DNA of 64,000 bases from Parus major (taxonomy: Eukaryota > Chordata > Aves > Passeriformes > Paridae): assembly GCF_001522545.3 (NCBI RefSeq), contig NC_031770.1, forward strand, positions 6,661,321 through 6,725,320. Reading direction: 5' to 3'. Below are positions 25,966-41,079 of this stretch, one piece after another (position 1 is the first letter of the stretch; each line of letters opens with the position of its first letter). The notes under the pieces were generated by a model. The model saw nothing but the letters and a program-made list of their open reading frames with translations, was not told the origin of the DNA and did not search any database. The translations under genes and the position numbers were made by a program.

Positions 25966-28900
25966 TTATATTTTACCAAGTTTGACCACATGGTAATGGT
26001 CATTTATGAAAGGCTAGTTTGACTAGAGGTAAGGGAAATTGTTGAGGAAGATTCAATGTGGTAGTTAGGCTGCATTTGTATATGGCACAAAAATTCACTA
26101 GAGTCCCATGAAAGGGATAGGGTTGTTGGGTGACACATCATCATTTACTCTGCTGGGGATGTTTGATGTTTAGTTCTTCCCCTTTAACCACAAAGTATCT
26201 CTGGAGGGATACAGAAAAGCAGAAAAGCTGCTCATCAGTAGGTACATAATTCCTCCCCTGTATTTTTATTTCTAGTGATAGAAATTAAATACTAAGTATC
26301 AAGGCAACTGATGTGTGCTAGAAAGTGTTTGAGGTGTGACCTCCTTTTGAATCTCACAGCAGTTTAAGGGGTTGCTTAAGTTAGGTTGAAAAATGGGATC
26401 CTGTTTGAAGGCTATAGGAAAATCTTAGTTCTTCATGTAGGAATAATAACCAAAACAATGAGAAAGCCCATTTTCACTTGAAGTTGGGAATAAAACCTAT
26501 AATCAGGCATGGGGAATAGCCAATATTCTTCTTAATCAGTATTCTTAGAAATTGAAATTGCATCAAAGCCACATCTATTTGTATTTGATTGTGCATCAAC
26601 GTGAGAAGGGGAAAGGTTATCTTTAACAGCAACAGGCACAGGGAGGGAAACATACAATTTACATGCAGAGGCTGAGAATTAAAAACATTTCTTAGCTTTT
26701 TTCCTTAAAATGTATTTTTGTGTTCTTACCAACTGTTGTTTTCTTTTACTTCTGCCTTTAAAAACTTTAGTTTGTAGGCTCATTAAATTGTTGTACCTTT
26801 TAAACCATTCATCTGAAAGCGATCAAGCAGTCAAGACTGGTTTCATATTTTAGAGACCTATAAAGCTACTGGATATCTTTTGTCACTCTCTGTCACTTTG
26901 TCTTAATAGTGTGACAGTTTAACTGTGGGAACTATTTTGCATTGACTCATGTGAGGAAAGCAGCACTGTGACAGGAGGTCCAGACTCTCCATCCAGATCC
27001 TCTGTGAGGCAAGGTTGTGTGCCAGCAATTTGCTGAAGGTTGTGGTTGACTGCTAATTTCCAACTTTCACTAGCAGTTAGCTTTTCATTGATCTGTTTGT
27101 GTATAGAAGACCAACTACAATAATCAATTAACACTTTTTTTGAGTAGCAAACTATTCTGTTGTCTCTGTTCTTTTTATGACTGTAGTTGGACAAACAGTT
27201 TTAGGAAATGTAAAATGCATTCCTTAGCATGATGAGTTCTTGGGTTTGAGTGGGTTTTTTTTGGTTATTTAAGAGAATTCTAAAATGTTACAATTTTATT
27301 TCCTACCCCTGGGATTTTCCCATTTCAAGATCCTGATCATGAAATACTTTGCTTGGAAACAGTTTGCTGAATTCAGCAAAGCTGCTCTGGGACGCAGCAG
27401 CCTGTGTGTGCTGTACGATGCAGGACTTGGGCTTCAGCAAGGACTCCATTTTAGAAAGGTTTAGCACTCAAAGATCATGCAGCATATTGCTTTATGTTAT
27501 AAAGGACTTGGAGGAAGCTGGGATTAAGTTTTGCATTGAAGGGAAGGTATGGTTTGTTAGGAAGGTAGTAGTTGGTAAATAAAAAACCACTGTGGCCATC
27601 TCCTTTATGATCTATTGTATTTTTATTGAGTACTTTGCTGTATTTACTTAGGTTAAATAAGAATAGGTCTGACAAATAACTTCTTCACAGTGGAAAAATT
27701 GGAAAACAATATCTGACTGAAAAATGTAAAGATTTAGGGTATAGGCTGGCTTTCTGTGATTTGTTCTTAGTGCATCTGAGTCAGAAATCAGTTTGTGAAA
27801 TACACAAGTAACAGCAAATGTTCAGGGAGAGAATACACAAAGTAGTTCATAATTTTTCTTAGCTCTTTATTGTAATAATGTGAACAGACCAAGATTAACA
27901 TGTCTGTGGTCTGGAGATGTTTCTTTATGAACTTTTCAAGATAGACACGCTTTTATGCCAAAAAGTATTCTGTTTGAAAATAGAAGGGAAGTCAAATTGA
28001 GTTTTCTAATTACCAGTTAATGTAACATTCAGTACAGTTTTTTACAGAAATCAGTGTAATCACCATCTGCCTCCTATGCTACAAAAGCCTACACAAAGTC
28101 CCCCCAAATGCCAACCAAGTTATTTGCTGAATACAAAATTTGGTTGATGTCATCTATTGTTGTTTTTCAGCAAACACCTATGCAGGCACCCGGGTTTGCA
28201 TAGTGCTCTGGGGGGCTGAAAAAGGCAGTGCCTTTTGCTCTGAGATAGTTTCCTTTAATGCTTTCCAGACCAATCATCAATTATTTAACTTTGGTACTTC
28301 ATATTGTTGCTCCTTTTAAAGAACAGTTCATTCTAAATATTGTACAGCTGATCTTCAAACATTGAGCAGTACTCTGATACTGACATGCTTTAAATAACAG
28401 ATGAACAGTATCTGTTTAAAGCTCTACAAATGCTTGTTTTCTTTCTCATTTGATTAATAGTCTCAGTTGGCTCTACTGGCAGAAAATGGTCTGGATGTAA
28501 ATTGTGTTTATGGCTGGAATGAGGGGTCCATAACAGCTTTGTGGATTCTTATCTGCTTGCAGAGGTTCACTATAAAAAAAGACGCTGTCAGTAAACGTTA
28601 GAAAATAGAGTCCCATTCTGCCTGGTATTTAACAGGCCTAAAAACAATTGAAAACCAGCACAGGTATGTGGTATCCTGACCTAGGCAGGAAAGGACCTCC
28701 AAACTAACTTTTTTTTTCTATTGTTGCCAAGCCTAGTAGCAATTTCTTTCTTTTTCTGAAAAATGTCTGGCAATGAAACTCCTAAACCTAGGAAAATAAA
28801 ATCTTACAGCCTCTAATATGGGATAGAACCAACTGTCAGTAAATCTGAAAGGTGGACTTCTGGTGGAGACACCTTGCTAGACAGTTTCTAATACAATGGT

Positions 28901-29142
28901 TTATGTTCATAATAAATCTATAACATTTAGAATATTTTTTTTTCTGTTTGCTTGACATTTTTAGTACTTTAAGCACTGTCCCTGAGTAAATAGCATATAT
29001 AGCAAGTCTTCTGCTCCAGGATCAGCCTGGAGTAATAATGTGAATGTGCTCTCAGAGACAGTTCCTGCTGTGAAATAAGTAGTTAGGAGAAGTGCTAGTA
29101 TTAAACGCAGTAGGTGGAATCAGCTTTTAAATTTGTTTAATC

Positions 29143-29184
29143 AGATTAAAAAGTGGAGATTAAAAAGCAGAGATTAAAAAGTGT
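29143..29184. repeat. Three tandem 14-bp units
   Basis: AGATTAAAAAGTGG, AGATTAAAAAGCAG and AGATTAAAAAGTGT lie head to tail. The first 11 bases of each unit are identical and all changes fall in the last three. This is a small minisatellite-like expansion with no evident function. Confidence 0.9.
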
Positions 29185-32100
29185 GCTTCTGTTATGTAGA
29201 CATAATTTCCAGTCTTTAAAATATGAATATTTGCAGGGTATTATTTTAAAGTAAGGCTATAAAGGTACTGATTTTTAAACCTCTTCTAATTTTCTGGGAG
29301 ATCAATTGTAGAGCTGTAATTAAAGGGTTGATTTATGCAGAAATGGAACTCCAGAACTCTACTGCACTACAAGATTGACCAGTTGGAAGAACGGGGCAGA
29401 ATGTTCAAGGATATTTTTCAGATTTCCAGGATTCCAGAAAGAAATTAATTTACTTATTTTTATTACCTTGTTTATAAAATAATACATAAGTTTTGTTTCA
29501 AATGATTCTAAAGTTCTGATATGTGAGGGTTGAAGAGTCGCTTTCCTCTGCATGGTTCTGATGGAGGTTCAGCTTGCTACCTCCATATTTATTCTGGTAA
29601 AAGGTAAGTCTGGGAATTGAAAAATATGTCTGGAAATTGGAAAGGAAGGTGTAAAAGTGAACAGTATATGGACAAGACAAGATTGCTTAGAGAAGACTGA
29701 CTTGGCTACTAACTCTAAATCGGTCAAGATCCTTGATTTTCTCCCACAATTGGTGCATAATTGACTGAAGTTTGGTGAAATTTCTGTTAAAAAGGTACAG
29801 CCTAAGGTGACACAGTCACTGATAGCATATAAACTCATAAAGGTTAGGATAGTTTTCCAGGAGGGATGCATTTCTACTTTTTGTCTTAGTTGAGTAGCCT
29901 TACATTGTTGTCAGCCACGTGCCCAAACTCCTGGGAAAGCAACATATAGCTGGAAAAACGCAGGGATTTCCTGAAGCAGCGTTGAGCTGCAGCAGCTCTT
30001 TGCCATCCCTTTAAATCATTATCATTGCTGATACATTAAAAACCAATTTGAAAATTAAACAAAGCAAGTTTGTACTAATCAAAGGTCCAAGACCAAAGGT
30101 CCTTCTTCTTGAGAGATGTTTTTCTTTTTCGGATTCCTTTGGAAAGGGTTTTCTTTATAGTTAACAAAACCACTTACCACATATTTATGTGTTTTTCTTC
30201 TGAGTGGTTTCTGGGTTTCAAAGGTTTTTTTTTATAAGATCATATTACGTATTTTATGACATTTTGAAAGTAAGTGCAGTTGTGTCCTTATTGTGTTTTA
30301 ATTTGATCTAATTGGCTCCAGTCATCTTAATGACCTGCTGTATTCACCATGAACACTCACATACATGCCTACACTGTGAATGTTTTGGAAGTATTAATGA
30401 TTACTTCTTTGGACCTAAAACCTCCTTAGATTTTAGAGAGGGTTTTATTGTAAAGCTTTGTGGCTTTTCCTTATGTACACCTCCACACCCCACACACATA
30501 CAAAAAGGGAGAAGTTAGAACTCCTGGGGCTGATGGGGAATGTATTTATCAACTTCAGCTAAACAAGTTCAAACATCTTCTCTTCCAAGTCTGTGCATGG
30601 TCTGTCATCAGTTTGGGAAGAATTGGTGAACAAGTGCTGTAGCTACCAGAGGTTATGAATCAGCAAGAATCTTCCATCACAAGAGCCTATAGTCTTTGTC
30701 CTTGGATTTGAGTCTAGCTCATAGACATTTTTTTAAATGGATAGATTCTTTAAAATTTAATTTGTGAATGGACCCAAGCATGTATTTGTCAGTGCTCTCT
30801 GCAGTGTCATGCTGTGGTTAAGTCATGGTGTGCTCTGCTGGAAGCTGTCGTTTCACAGCTAATTGTTTGGTTACAAATGTATGTGTTGCGGCTAAAGGAA
30901 ACGTTTTACTATCCATCTTCAGCGCTAAATCTAAATCCTCCTCTTCTGGGCATCACTTGTTACAATCTGGTCACTGAATACTGAACTCCAGGACAGAAGT
31001 GGGCACTGAGAAATTTAGAGGAGCCCTGAGCCATTTGCTCAGTAATTGGGTCCATATATTGGCATATAACGTGTGTGTTAATATGCTATAATAGCAGGTG
31101 GTGGAAACCTGATGCCATGAGTTTCCTTCCCTGGCCTTACATCTGTAATTCTGGACAGCTACATTTTCTGCAAAGGTCTGATTTTCAGTGTTGGTGAAAT
31201 CAGTCACAGAACTGAGTTTCCAGGGTGGTGTGCTTGGGACAGCAGCCCGCACTGTTTATCACAGTTGTTTGGCATCAGCACCCAGCACTGTCTGGAAAAC
31301 CCCTTGATGGAACAGAGAATGGGTTACAAGGTGTAAACACTTTCCTAATGCTTAATTTATGTGTAAGGTACTATTTAAAATGTCTCCTAATTAGGTGCAA
31401 AAATGGTTTGCTGGAATATGCCTTTCCACACTGGTGGTGTAGTCATTCCTCAGGTATGCTGGTGCTGGAGCAGGGTGTTGTGCCCCTTCGGGCTAATATA
31501 TTTTGTTTCCTCCATACTTGGATATAGTTGGTCCTTTCTACTCAAATAATAATAAAAAAGAAGAAAAAAGACCTAATGTGTGGCAGAAAAATAAACAAAT
31601 TTCCCATCACTACAGTCAGCTGACAAGGAGAAGGGGCTAGAATGGGTTAGAATTGAGATATTTATATTCCTTTAAGTGCAGTGGTTGCTGCTCTCACTCT
31701 AATATGTTTCCTCGGTAGCCAAAGCCAATGCTCAGTACTTGAAAATTAATCTTTGATGCATGAGATTTTGTCTGCCTGAATTTTGCTTGTCTCATTTTAA
31801 ATGGTGATAGAAATTGCTTACTGTAGTAAAACACAACATTAACCTCATAGTGTGTTGGCACTTCGTGATTTATGCTGGTTTAGTCTCTGAAAAATATGCA
31901 GCCTGTCTCCCAAACCTGGATTTAGCTTATAAAGTGTGTTGGCACAGGCTTGGGGCTCGAATTAGAACACTAACTGCTGATCCTCCATTTCCCTAGGGTA
32001 GCAAAAAGGTTTAAAATTGGAGCCCCTCAGAGGTTATTACCTTCATATCATTACTTCAGATTAATAATAATTATATGATTGTAGCTGGAATGTTGTAAAA

Positions 32101-32826
32101 ACAGTACAGCCTAATTTTCTTTCGTGAAAGCAAAGAATAGGATTCCTTTTTGTGCTGAAACTGCACATTACGCAGCCAAAAATATGACAAATTATTTGCA
32201 AATGGAAGTAATCAGATCATAAGTAATGAATAAGGATTTTCTTTCTACTATTTTGAAATAAAGCAGAAGGAATTATATGAATCTGAAAGGTGCTGTGATT
32301 TTTTTTGGAATTCTCCTTCACTCACCCACAAACCTTGCAGCTGAGGTTTAAATCTACTAATTTGGTTTTGGGTTTTCTCTGATTATGTTTTGAAGGAATA
32401 ATACAGACAAAAAGCAGGACTGTTTTGTGAGTTCTTTATCTATAATGTAATTTTTTTAGACCAGGCTTAAGTAGATAGGATGAGAAGGTTATGTAAAATG
32501 GTTTTAAAAAGATCTTTGTTTCACCCAGCAGAGGAATTTTGAGGCTGTTCCATGTAACAATGTTTTGATCTATGTACTTAGGGGTTCTTTTTGGTGAAAA
32601 CTAAGGTCAAACATTTGATACATTTCTCTTTAGGAAGAAAACAGCAGGTGGGAGACAATGTGATACAAATGTTTTAATTGCTATAGGAAGAAATTAAAAT
32701 ACTGGTTAATCAGAAATAAAATTGGTATTACTTTACATGTTGACGATGGTGTTTCAGTACTGGTGAAAAGAGAACATCATCCAGGATGTTTGCCTTCAAG
32801 TATGGAGATGAAATTCATGTGGATTT

Positions 32827-32843
32827 TTGTTGTTGTTGTTGTT
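32827..32843. repeat. (TTG)n microsatellite
   Basis: Five TTG units plus two bases, uninterrupted, flanked by T runs. Confidence 0.85.
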
Positions 32844-34556
32844 TAGCACTAGAAATTAGTTCCCCCTTTATTTTAGATTTCTGATAGCATCCCCCTTTTC
32901 TTAATACTGCCTTCACACAGATTTTTTTCTTAAAGTTTTGTTTGGCTCATCGTGCAAGTTGAAGAGCATACACTAGGATTTTTTTTTTCATTTCTCATAG
33001 TTCTCAGATTGATTTTACCCTTTTTTGATATTTGTGAGTTTTCAATAATGTTTATGAAAATCCTTGAGTTGTCATCTGCGATTTTTTACCTTTTTCAAAC
33101 ATAAAGGTAAAGCAAATGACAGAGGGGACAGTAATTTACATTACTGTATATCTGTAGCTCTGTGCAAGCTAGTCAGGGTTGCAGATTATTTACAACATTG
33201 CATGGCTTGCAAGTTTTGTACCATTTATTCTCCTCTGAATAGATGGAAGTATTTTTTAGATTATTAGCTGATAAGAAAAAAATATAGATTCTGAATGTGG
33301 TTCATTTTTGGCCATTTACAGACTAGTTGGAGAAGTTTATAGTGGTTGCAGCACAGGGTTCTCAGCTTGCTGGACTTGGACTGAAGTTTCACTGCTGGGA
33401 ATACAAAGGAGCTTTGAAATCCATCATCTGCAGGGCACAGCAGTCACTGATCTGGGATTTAGACTTTTCTGGATGCCTTTAAATGTTAACAGAAAACCCA
33501 AACTGTGACTTAAAAGACTCAGCAGTAGTCCAAGGGACTGATAGTAGTTCTAGAACCAGGTTTAGGAGGAAACTGTATTTATGAAAGATCTAATACTTTC
33601 AGCATAAACTTTTTATGACTGTTTTTGCCCATGTGTTGGTTTGTAGGTGAGTATAATTTGTATGATATAATTTATGCAGTAAGAAGCTAGAAGAAATTAT
33701 TAATTAAACAACTGTCACCAACTTTGAATTACATCTTCTTACATACTCTCGCTTAGCTATTTGTCATGATATGAATCTCTCTTCTGGCTCCTTGGGAAAG
33801 TGAGTTATACTGAATTTCCTTTAGCACAGTGGTCTAAATTCTTGTATTTCCTAGTGATATGTCAGAGAGATGGACAGAGAAGTGTCTGACCATCTTAGTG
33901 TTTCAACATCACAATGTGTTGGAGCATCACTGCACTCTTCTGAGAATGCTTCCTATTTAGTTTTTCAATAAAAATAGCTGCTAGCTTTCCAAGGCTTATA
34001 AATAAATGAATACATAAATACATAAATGTGAAATGCTTTGCAACACTAAAAATAGCCCTTTTGATATCTGATTGTGTCTATGTCTGTCTGGATCACTGTT
34101 TTCTTGGTTTTTTTGCAACTTTCTCACTACACTTTCAGTATGATTTTATACAGTGTTTTCATTAGAATTAAAACATGTGGGTTGGTTTTGAAGAAGTAAG
34201 AATACAATAAGAATATTGTTTAAATATCTCAATGTCTTCATGGACTGTAAACAGCAGGTCATCAAGACAAGACTATAAACTGTTTGAAGTACCCATGAAC
34301 ACAACAGTTTCTATTGAAGCATTTTTGTTTTAACAGCTGCATTACTCAATTTTAATCCTCCAACAGAATTAGGGAAGCTCCACACATATTTACATGTGAC
34401 ACAGAGAGAGGGGAAAAAAACATTGAGACTTTGAGAAGTGTCATGGATGCAAAATAATGTCATGTAATACACTCTGAAAGCACACAGTTTTGAAAATCAC
34501 AATTCACCCAAGTGAAAGATTGTAATTTTGTCAGGTGTAATCTTGTTTAAAACAAC

Positions 34557-34576
34557 TTTTTTTTTTTTTCCCCCCC
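34557..34576. repeat. T13C7 homopurine-homopyrimidine tract
   Basis: Thirteen T are followed directly by seven C on the + strand. No element is recognised around it. Confidence 0.85.
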
Positions 34577-37396
34577 ACAAAATGAAACAGAAATGGTTTC
34601 ACAGAAGACTTAATTTAAAATTAGTTTGTTGCAATACAGCTCCATTCATTAGAAGCTGAAAGTGAAGTTTATAGAAAATTGACTGGGAAGCCATGGATAT
34701 TGTTGGATTTTTTTCACTTTAGAGAGTTGAACAAAACAAATATGCAAAACAAGTCACTGTAAAATCACAACCTTACACTTGGCAAAGAAGGACAATTTCT
34801 GAGAGTGAGTTTTACCTCTGAATGTTTGGCCCTAGCCAAAGGAAGGATATCACCACCTCCAGAACTGCCAGATCCCTGCTGTGTGCTTGCTTTTTACAGG
34901 ACATAAAAACTCCCCTCTTACTGTGATTTGTTGCTAAAGAATATTTAATACCTGCTTTGCTTAGGGACTACCACTATGTTAGCTTGGGAATTATTAAGGT
35001 AGAAGTAAAGAAAACTTGGATTATACAGGTTTCCCACCATGGGGAATTGAAAGGCATCAGAGAAGAGGCAGAAGATTCCTGATGGAGGTCTCGGAGTCTT
35101 TCAGATACGTGGATGTCCTTTTGCACCCACACATCCACAAGTCCTCTTTCTGTATGGAACTTCAGTTTTTCAGTTGGAGCATCTGGGGTTCTCTCTGCAT
35201 TCCCGTGATACTTTTTGTCCAGTTCATGTGACTTGTAACACTTTAAGATCTCTAAAACCACAGTAAGATTTCCTTTCTTTTTTTTTTTGTTCCATCTCTT
35301 TGTTGTTGATCTGAGACAATGCTTTATTTAGCTTTCCTACCAGCTGGTTGTGTCAAAAAGAGCAGTTAGTTCATGGGTCAGAGAGTCTCTTGTGATCCTA
35401 CACAGAGGGTGAGGCTGAAAATGAGAAAGGACTTCTTTGGTCTTTTTTTTTTTTTCGTAACAATATTTTAGAGGCCCAATTACCATGAATCAGAAATGAG
35501 TAAACACAAATGAGTAAATCCCCTGTATGGCAGACACAGCATTTCTGAAAGGAAATCCTCTAGGGTGGAACAAACCCTCACCTCCTATACAAAAGAGCTG
35601 GGGGACTCTGGCCTTTTTCACATGTTGTGGTGCTGCTTGGTGTGTTGTGTTTGGCTGCAGAATATGAAGAAAATTGTAGCTTCAGAGCTTGTTCCACAGC
35701 TCCTTCCAAACAGCTCAGAGTCACCCTCATGCCTGCAGGGATGAAGAATTTAAGTGCTTGTTTAAAATTAAACAATTCCCCCCCGTGTGTGTAACCCACA
35801 CACGACACATGGACTGTCATGACAACAATGGGAAGGAGAAAGTTTCCAAATCTGACTTTGGCTGACTGTTTTTTAATAACAAAGGAGCATTCAGTTTTTG
35901 GAATATTCTGTGCTTTAAAAGTATTTTTTGAATTAATTCCAACTGTGGAAGTGACTTTGATATAAAAGTGATACCCAGGACAAACTGAGGGCATTAGAGC
36001 AGTTTGAGTAATCCATTCAGCTGGCATAATTTGGTAATAATTTTCTGTCGCTCCTATTCAGTGTTGGATTTAAATCAGAACTGTATAAGCAATTTCTCTG
36101 TAACCCATTATCTAATCTGCTTCCTTGTGAGAATCCTGTTTTATTAAAAAAAAATGGTGATTCATATTAGATGCAGGTGTGGTAAGCCCCTGTCCTGTGT
36201 TGTTTTAGAAGTCCAAGATTTTGATGTACCCCTGTAGGATGAATGAATGGTTTCCTAATCTGCTAATTTTTTAGGGGGTGAATTTAGTGTCATCAAACCT
36301 GGGAGAGCTTTAGGCAGGGCTGGATGCCTGAGCTCTGAAATAAATGCTTCCAAGGTGGTCACCTCTTGGTAGTGCCCCTTTAGCCTCATGTGCAGAATAT
36401 GTTTGTTCCCCTCCCACATTTTGCTCACTTTTCCGTATTATCTAACCAGCTGAACATATGTCCCAGCCCATGGCAGAGGAATTCAATGTGTTTCTTTAAA
36501 AGAGGGCTTTGCTTTTAACTATTAACTTCAGGCCCTCCTTAATACAAACCAGTGATAATGCTCATTTGAATTATTGTGTGTTTTATTGGGGAAATTGTAA
36601 TGGGGATCGGCTGTTGATGTTTGGATAACAATATATTTACCTGTCAGTGTTCTAAATCATAAAAGCACCTCTATTGACTTACAGTATCTGGATGTTCAAT
36701 ATCAGGAGTTGTGATTTGGCTCCAAGCCCAGCATCCATTATATATTGCACCTTTAGCCTCCAAACTGGTAAAATAGCAGACATGCAATTAACACTGTACA
36801 ATTAACTACAGTTTCTTCTTTATATGCTGCTCCTGACAAATATATAACCCTTCTCCTACCTCTGCATTTTTCTACTTCAAGCTTTGCTTCCTCGTTCCAG
36901 CACTTTCTGGTGCAGTCACTTCAAGTGGTGATTTCTCAGTGTCATTATTATGTATTTACATGGGTATTTGATTCTTCATCTGTTATGTACCTTGTGTTAA
37001 TATATGCATTAAGAATAGACATTTCTTTTATTCTAACATGAGGTGTGCTATGTGCTATACACTCTTCCATATGTTCAAGGAATCCCCCTTCATTTTTACC
37101 AATCACAGCTCTTGAGACATGGTTTGTGTATCAATGATCAAACCATACCCATTTTAAAATTAATTTCTTCCTCCTGCCTATCAGATATTGAGAAATGGTT
37201 GACTGCAATTTCTCAAAGTTGCAAGAACTAGTCTAAGCTTGCCTTCTGATCAAATAAAATCTTAAGACATAATGCTTTATAACAGGCCAGACTATGATTA
37301 AACACATGGAGTTTTAACTTGTGAATACTTGACCAAATAAATGCCATAATCATCTGGAATAGATGGCATGTGATGATTTGCTGGGTGTGAAAATAA

Positions 37397-37437
37397 TTCT
37401 TTATTTCTTTCTTTCTTACCTTCTTTATTTCTTACTT
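37397..37437. repeat. Pyrimidine-rich (TTTC)n-like stretch
   Basis: An imperfect TTTC/TTTA run (CTTTATTTCTTTCTTTC and onward) with interruptions. Simple repeat. Confidence 0.7.
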
Positions 37438-40400
37438 TGGTGACCTGAGTTTTCACTTGCAATCAGTCTCACAATATACATAGTATCTTTAAAATTATGA
37501 GTCTTTTGGAGATTTTTAAAGAAATTGTGTCTTTCTAGAGGGTTGTGTTCTGGGTCTTCATGGGGAATTATGTGTTCCACTGGTGGGCTGAGCAAATATT
37601 TTTTATCTTGCCTACTGTAACATCACTCATGACTAGTAACTATTAAAAGTGTCTTGAGGCTCGGGTAAAAACCATATTTTCCCCCTTTTTAAAGGATCAC
37701 TGTTTTTGAAAGCTAGAAAGACTTTGTGTCTTAGCTTTTGGTCTCAAGCAGAATGCATTTCTTTAGCTTTAAAATGTGAAGTTTCTGTTTAACCAGGGAT
37801 TGTGAGATCCCTTCTTTTGTACATTTATGTTTGAAGGTATTCATTTGAGGGTAATTCCAAGCAAAAAAGAAAGTCTCTTGTAGCACGCTGGATGTCTGCA
37901 GGTGTTCTAATCTCCTGCTATATCACTGTCTGGGAGATTTCACCTTCATGTTTAGGGAGTTCATTCGGGCTAATCAGGATTGGCAACTCTGTGCAAATGA
38001 GATTGTAAATGAAGCTTGAAAATGGAATTTATTTTAAAGAAAATGTTTGGATTAAAGGGGCTGTGTTATATTTATCTTTCTAATTTCTTCTTCCAGCTGA
38101 ACACCCTTAACATTTTCTTATTTTCTTATATTAAAAAGTCTGAAAATCAAAGAAATTAAGGCGGATCATTAATATAGACTGCTGTTTTTTCCCCAAGTAT
38201 CAGTCATACTTAATGCATTCAGAATGTAATTGTAGTGTATGGAGAATTCAGTCCTAACAAACAAGCCGAGAAAGAGGCAAGTAAATTGGTTTTCCTTCTT
38301 CATTTTGAAATGTTTTCTTGAGAACAATGTTCTGCAGCAAAGAAGGTTAAATTATGGCTCCCATTTAGGTAGCAGCTCTGTGTTTTAGGAGCAGCGAGAG
38401 ATGTTATTAAAAGCCATTTCTCCCTGAAGTCCTTCCTAAACTCAGTGGAGTTGGTTTGAAAACTGATAGCGCTTTGCCCTTCATGAGCAGCTAGCTTATC
38501 TTTATGTTCCTGGAGACTTGTGGAATTTATTAAATCCTTTAAGGAGCAAAAATGGCATATACTTTATACTCACAGATTTTTATCTATTTCCTTTTACTTT
38601 ATTGACGTTCCATGCGCATGCAAGGTCAGCGGTGTCTGTGGTGCTGCCCGAGCTGGCAGAGCTGTGCTGTTCTCACAAGCACTCCCAGTTCTCTTCCTTC
38701 AAGTTCCTACTTGACTAATGAAACGTTTGCATTGCTCTTTTGCCCAGTTCCTAACAATTCCCTGAGGAGCTGTTTTCACTTTCTGTAGAGCATTTACATT
38801 TTATCTTTGTAAGAGAGGAGTTTTGGCATCAATCTTTTTTTTTTTTACCCTAATGGGATTGATTTTGGAGTTACCTACACAACCATTCCCACATTCCTGC
38901 TTAAGTATAAGCCTTCAGAATACATGGAACAATAACCATTAGGTATCAGAAGATTAACTAGACCGTAGAACAATAAAACTTAGTGAAGCAGGAATCTTCA
39001 AGCGACGTGGAATGATTTTTGAAGCTTATGTCAGTTTTGTGAGAGCTTTAATTTTACATCCCTACACATTTCAGATTACTTGACAATAGCAAGCTAATAG
39101 TAGGGTGTACTTTTTCTACTTAGAGAAAGGAATGGAACAATTAAAAAAAAAGAGTTTCTTGCTTGAGAGGCAGAATGGTGCTTGTTGTTTGAGACTTTCT
39201 ATGAGAGAAAGTTCGGTTTGCCCTCTGTTGAAGTTGTCATTTCAGCAACCTGAACAAAGTGGTGGCAGAGAATTTTTGCTTGTAAAGCCTTTTGGGGAGC
39301 TTAATGTAGTTTGCAAGTTTTCTTGTGACATTTAACAACAATTGGTTAGGTTGTGGCAGTGTCACAATCCATATTTATGCATCAGAAATTGGTTTCCTTA
39401 CCTTGGCTTGTGCTCTTTCTGTTAGAATGGTTGCTGTAGAGTTAAATGTGCTGTCTGTGTAAATCTGTTTCCATATTGTGGATAGCACTGCATGTGTATA
39501 TTCATGTAGCATATGGTTGTGTTCTTCAAACAAGGGAAATCGAAAAAGAAGGAATTTCTCAAATACATAAATGAGCACACGTCTTTCTGAAGGACAGAAA
39601 TTTCTTGACAGTCAAATAATTTTACAATTTTTTCCCTCTCATTGTTTCTGGGCTTTCCCAGGCATGTTTAATGCATGTGTGTAATTCCAAAACAATGGAA
39701 AGAATAACATTCTGGGATGTCCTTTTGAACAAAAGAAACACAAAGCTTGAATGCTGAAATTAAGGCTGGAATAGCTGGCAAGAAAAGACAGTTGGTTAAG
39801 AGATGTATAATTTTGAAGGTATTAATTCTTTGCAGCCTGAGCTGTCATGTTTCAGACTGCTTCCTGCAGTAGAATATCAGAAGCTACCAATTCAAATTGT
39901 CAACACAGAGTAAACAGTCAAAATAAATTAAAATTGCCCTCTGTGATTTGTTGTCCCGAGGAATTTGAAAGGAAGTGGTGTTATTGAGATATGTTATTTT
40001 CTCAGCAGGGAAAGCAAATGTGCCTTCCTAAGACTTATCTGTCACTTCCTAAATACCTTATTCAAAACCATGCATATATTTTCATTTGTTTGTGATAGGC
40101 ATAGAAGTGGGAAGTCCCCATTCATCCCTACTGCTCTCAACATAATATCTAACAAGGTTGACAGGTCTTGTAATTTGTTTGCTACTTCTATTCTTTCATT
40201 TCTTTTTCTTCAGTTCACAAAAGAGCTGTATTCCAACTCCTGTCACTTTCTGTGTGCTAAACTCACTTCAAGTGAACCTACATTTAAATCTCAAATCTTC
40301 TGCTCTGAATTAAAAGGTGACTGCACTTACATGAATAGATTTTGAGGATGAAAATAATAAGCTTCAGTAGCTTAAAATTTCATTGCCTAAATCTGTTAAT

Positions 40401-41079
40401 ACGTACTAATTCTAAGCACTGATTTAAGATCTTACTAGGAGCCTTTTCAGAGAGATTGCAGAATGGGTACTAGGCACACAGGAAAGTCTGGCCATTAAAT
40501 AATTCTTCAGATCAAAAAAAAAACCAAACAAACAAAAAAGGCACTGGGGAGCCTGAAGACTCTTGCTTAAAATGTGCCTGGGGTTGAAAATTCATTCTGG
40601 CAGTCTATGACTGCTGCAAGCATCCAAATGCCTTGAGAAAAGGTTGCCGCTACTTTATGGGGTGCGTTGCTTGATGGAAGATGCTGCTGTCAAACCTCCA
40701 AGTATGCATTAGCATTGCCTGGGAGTGTCACCCTGGCTGTACAAACTTGAATTAAGGGCTTAAAGTATTATATTATGGGGTGGAGGGAGCAGAAGAGAAG
40801 AGGAATTTAGAACTTTGACGAAATACAGAATTTAGGCCAAAATGTTGCCTCTTAGCTTCCTGCCATTTTCCTTGTTAAAATTCAGTGAGATGTAAAAGGA
40901 AGAGGAATAATTGGATGATGAGTTGCTGCATGAAAATTTCAAGGAGGAGTTTCTGTTTTGTGGCTCTGTGTCAAGAGTTTTCTATGTGACTGTTTCATAA
41001 AATGAGTGGAGTAGTGGTTGTGAATGTGAGAACATTGAAGGTGACTACAGTAAACTGTCATTAAGTGACTGAGATTGTT

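Noticed and set aside
35784..35804. Hairpin CGTGTGTG/CACACACG with a five-base loop
   Set aside because: It is an eight-base stem of alternating CA/GT sequence, easily produced by chance and not followed by any T run or gene end.
35578..36027. Longest open frame in the window, 149 codons on the minus strand
   Set aside because: No domain, signal peptide or splice context is recognisable. One frame of this length is about what chance predicts across both strands of 64 kb of AT-rich DNA.
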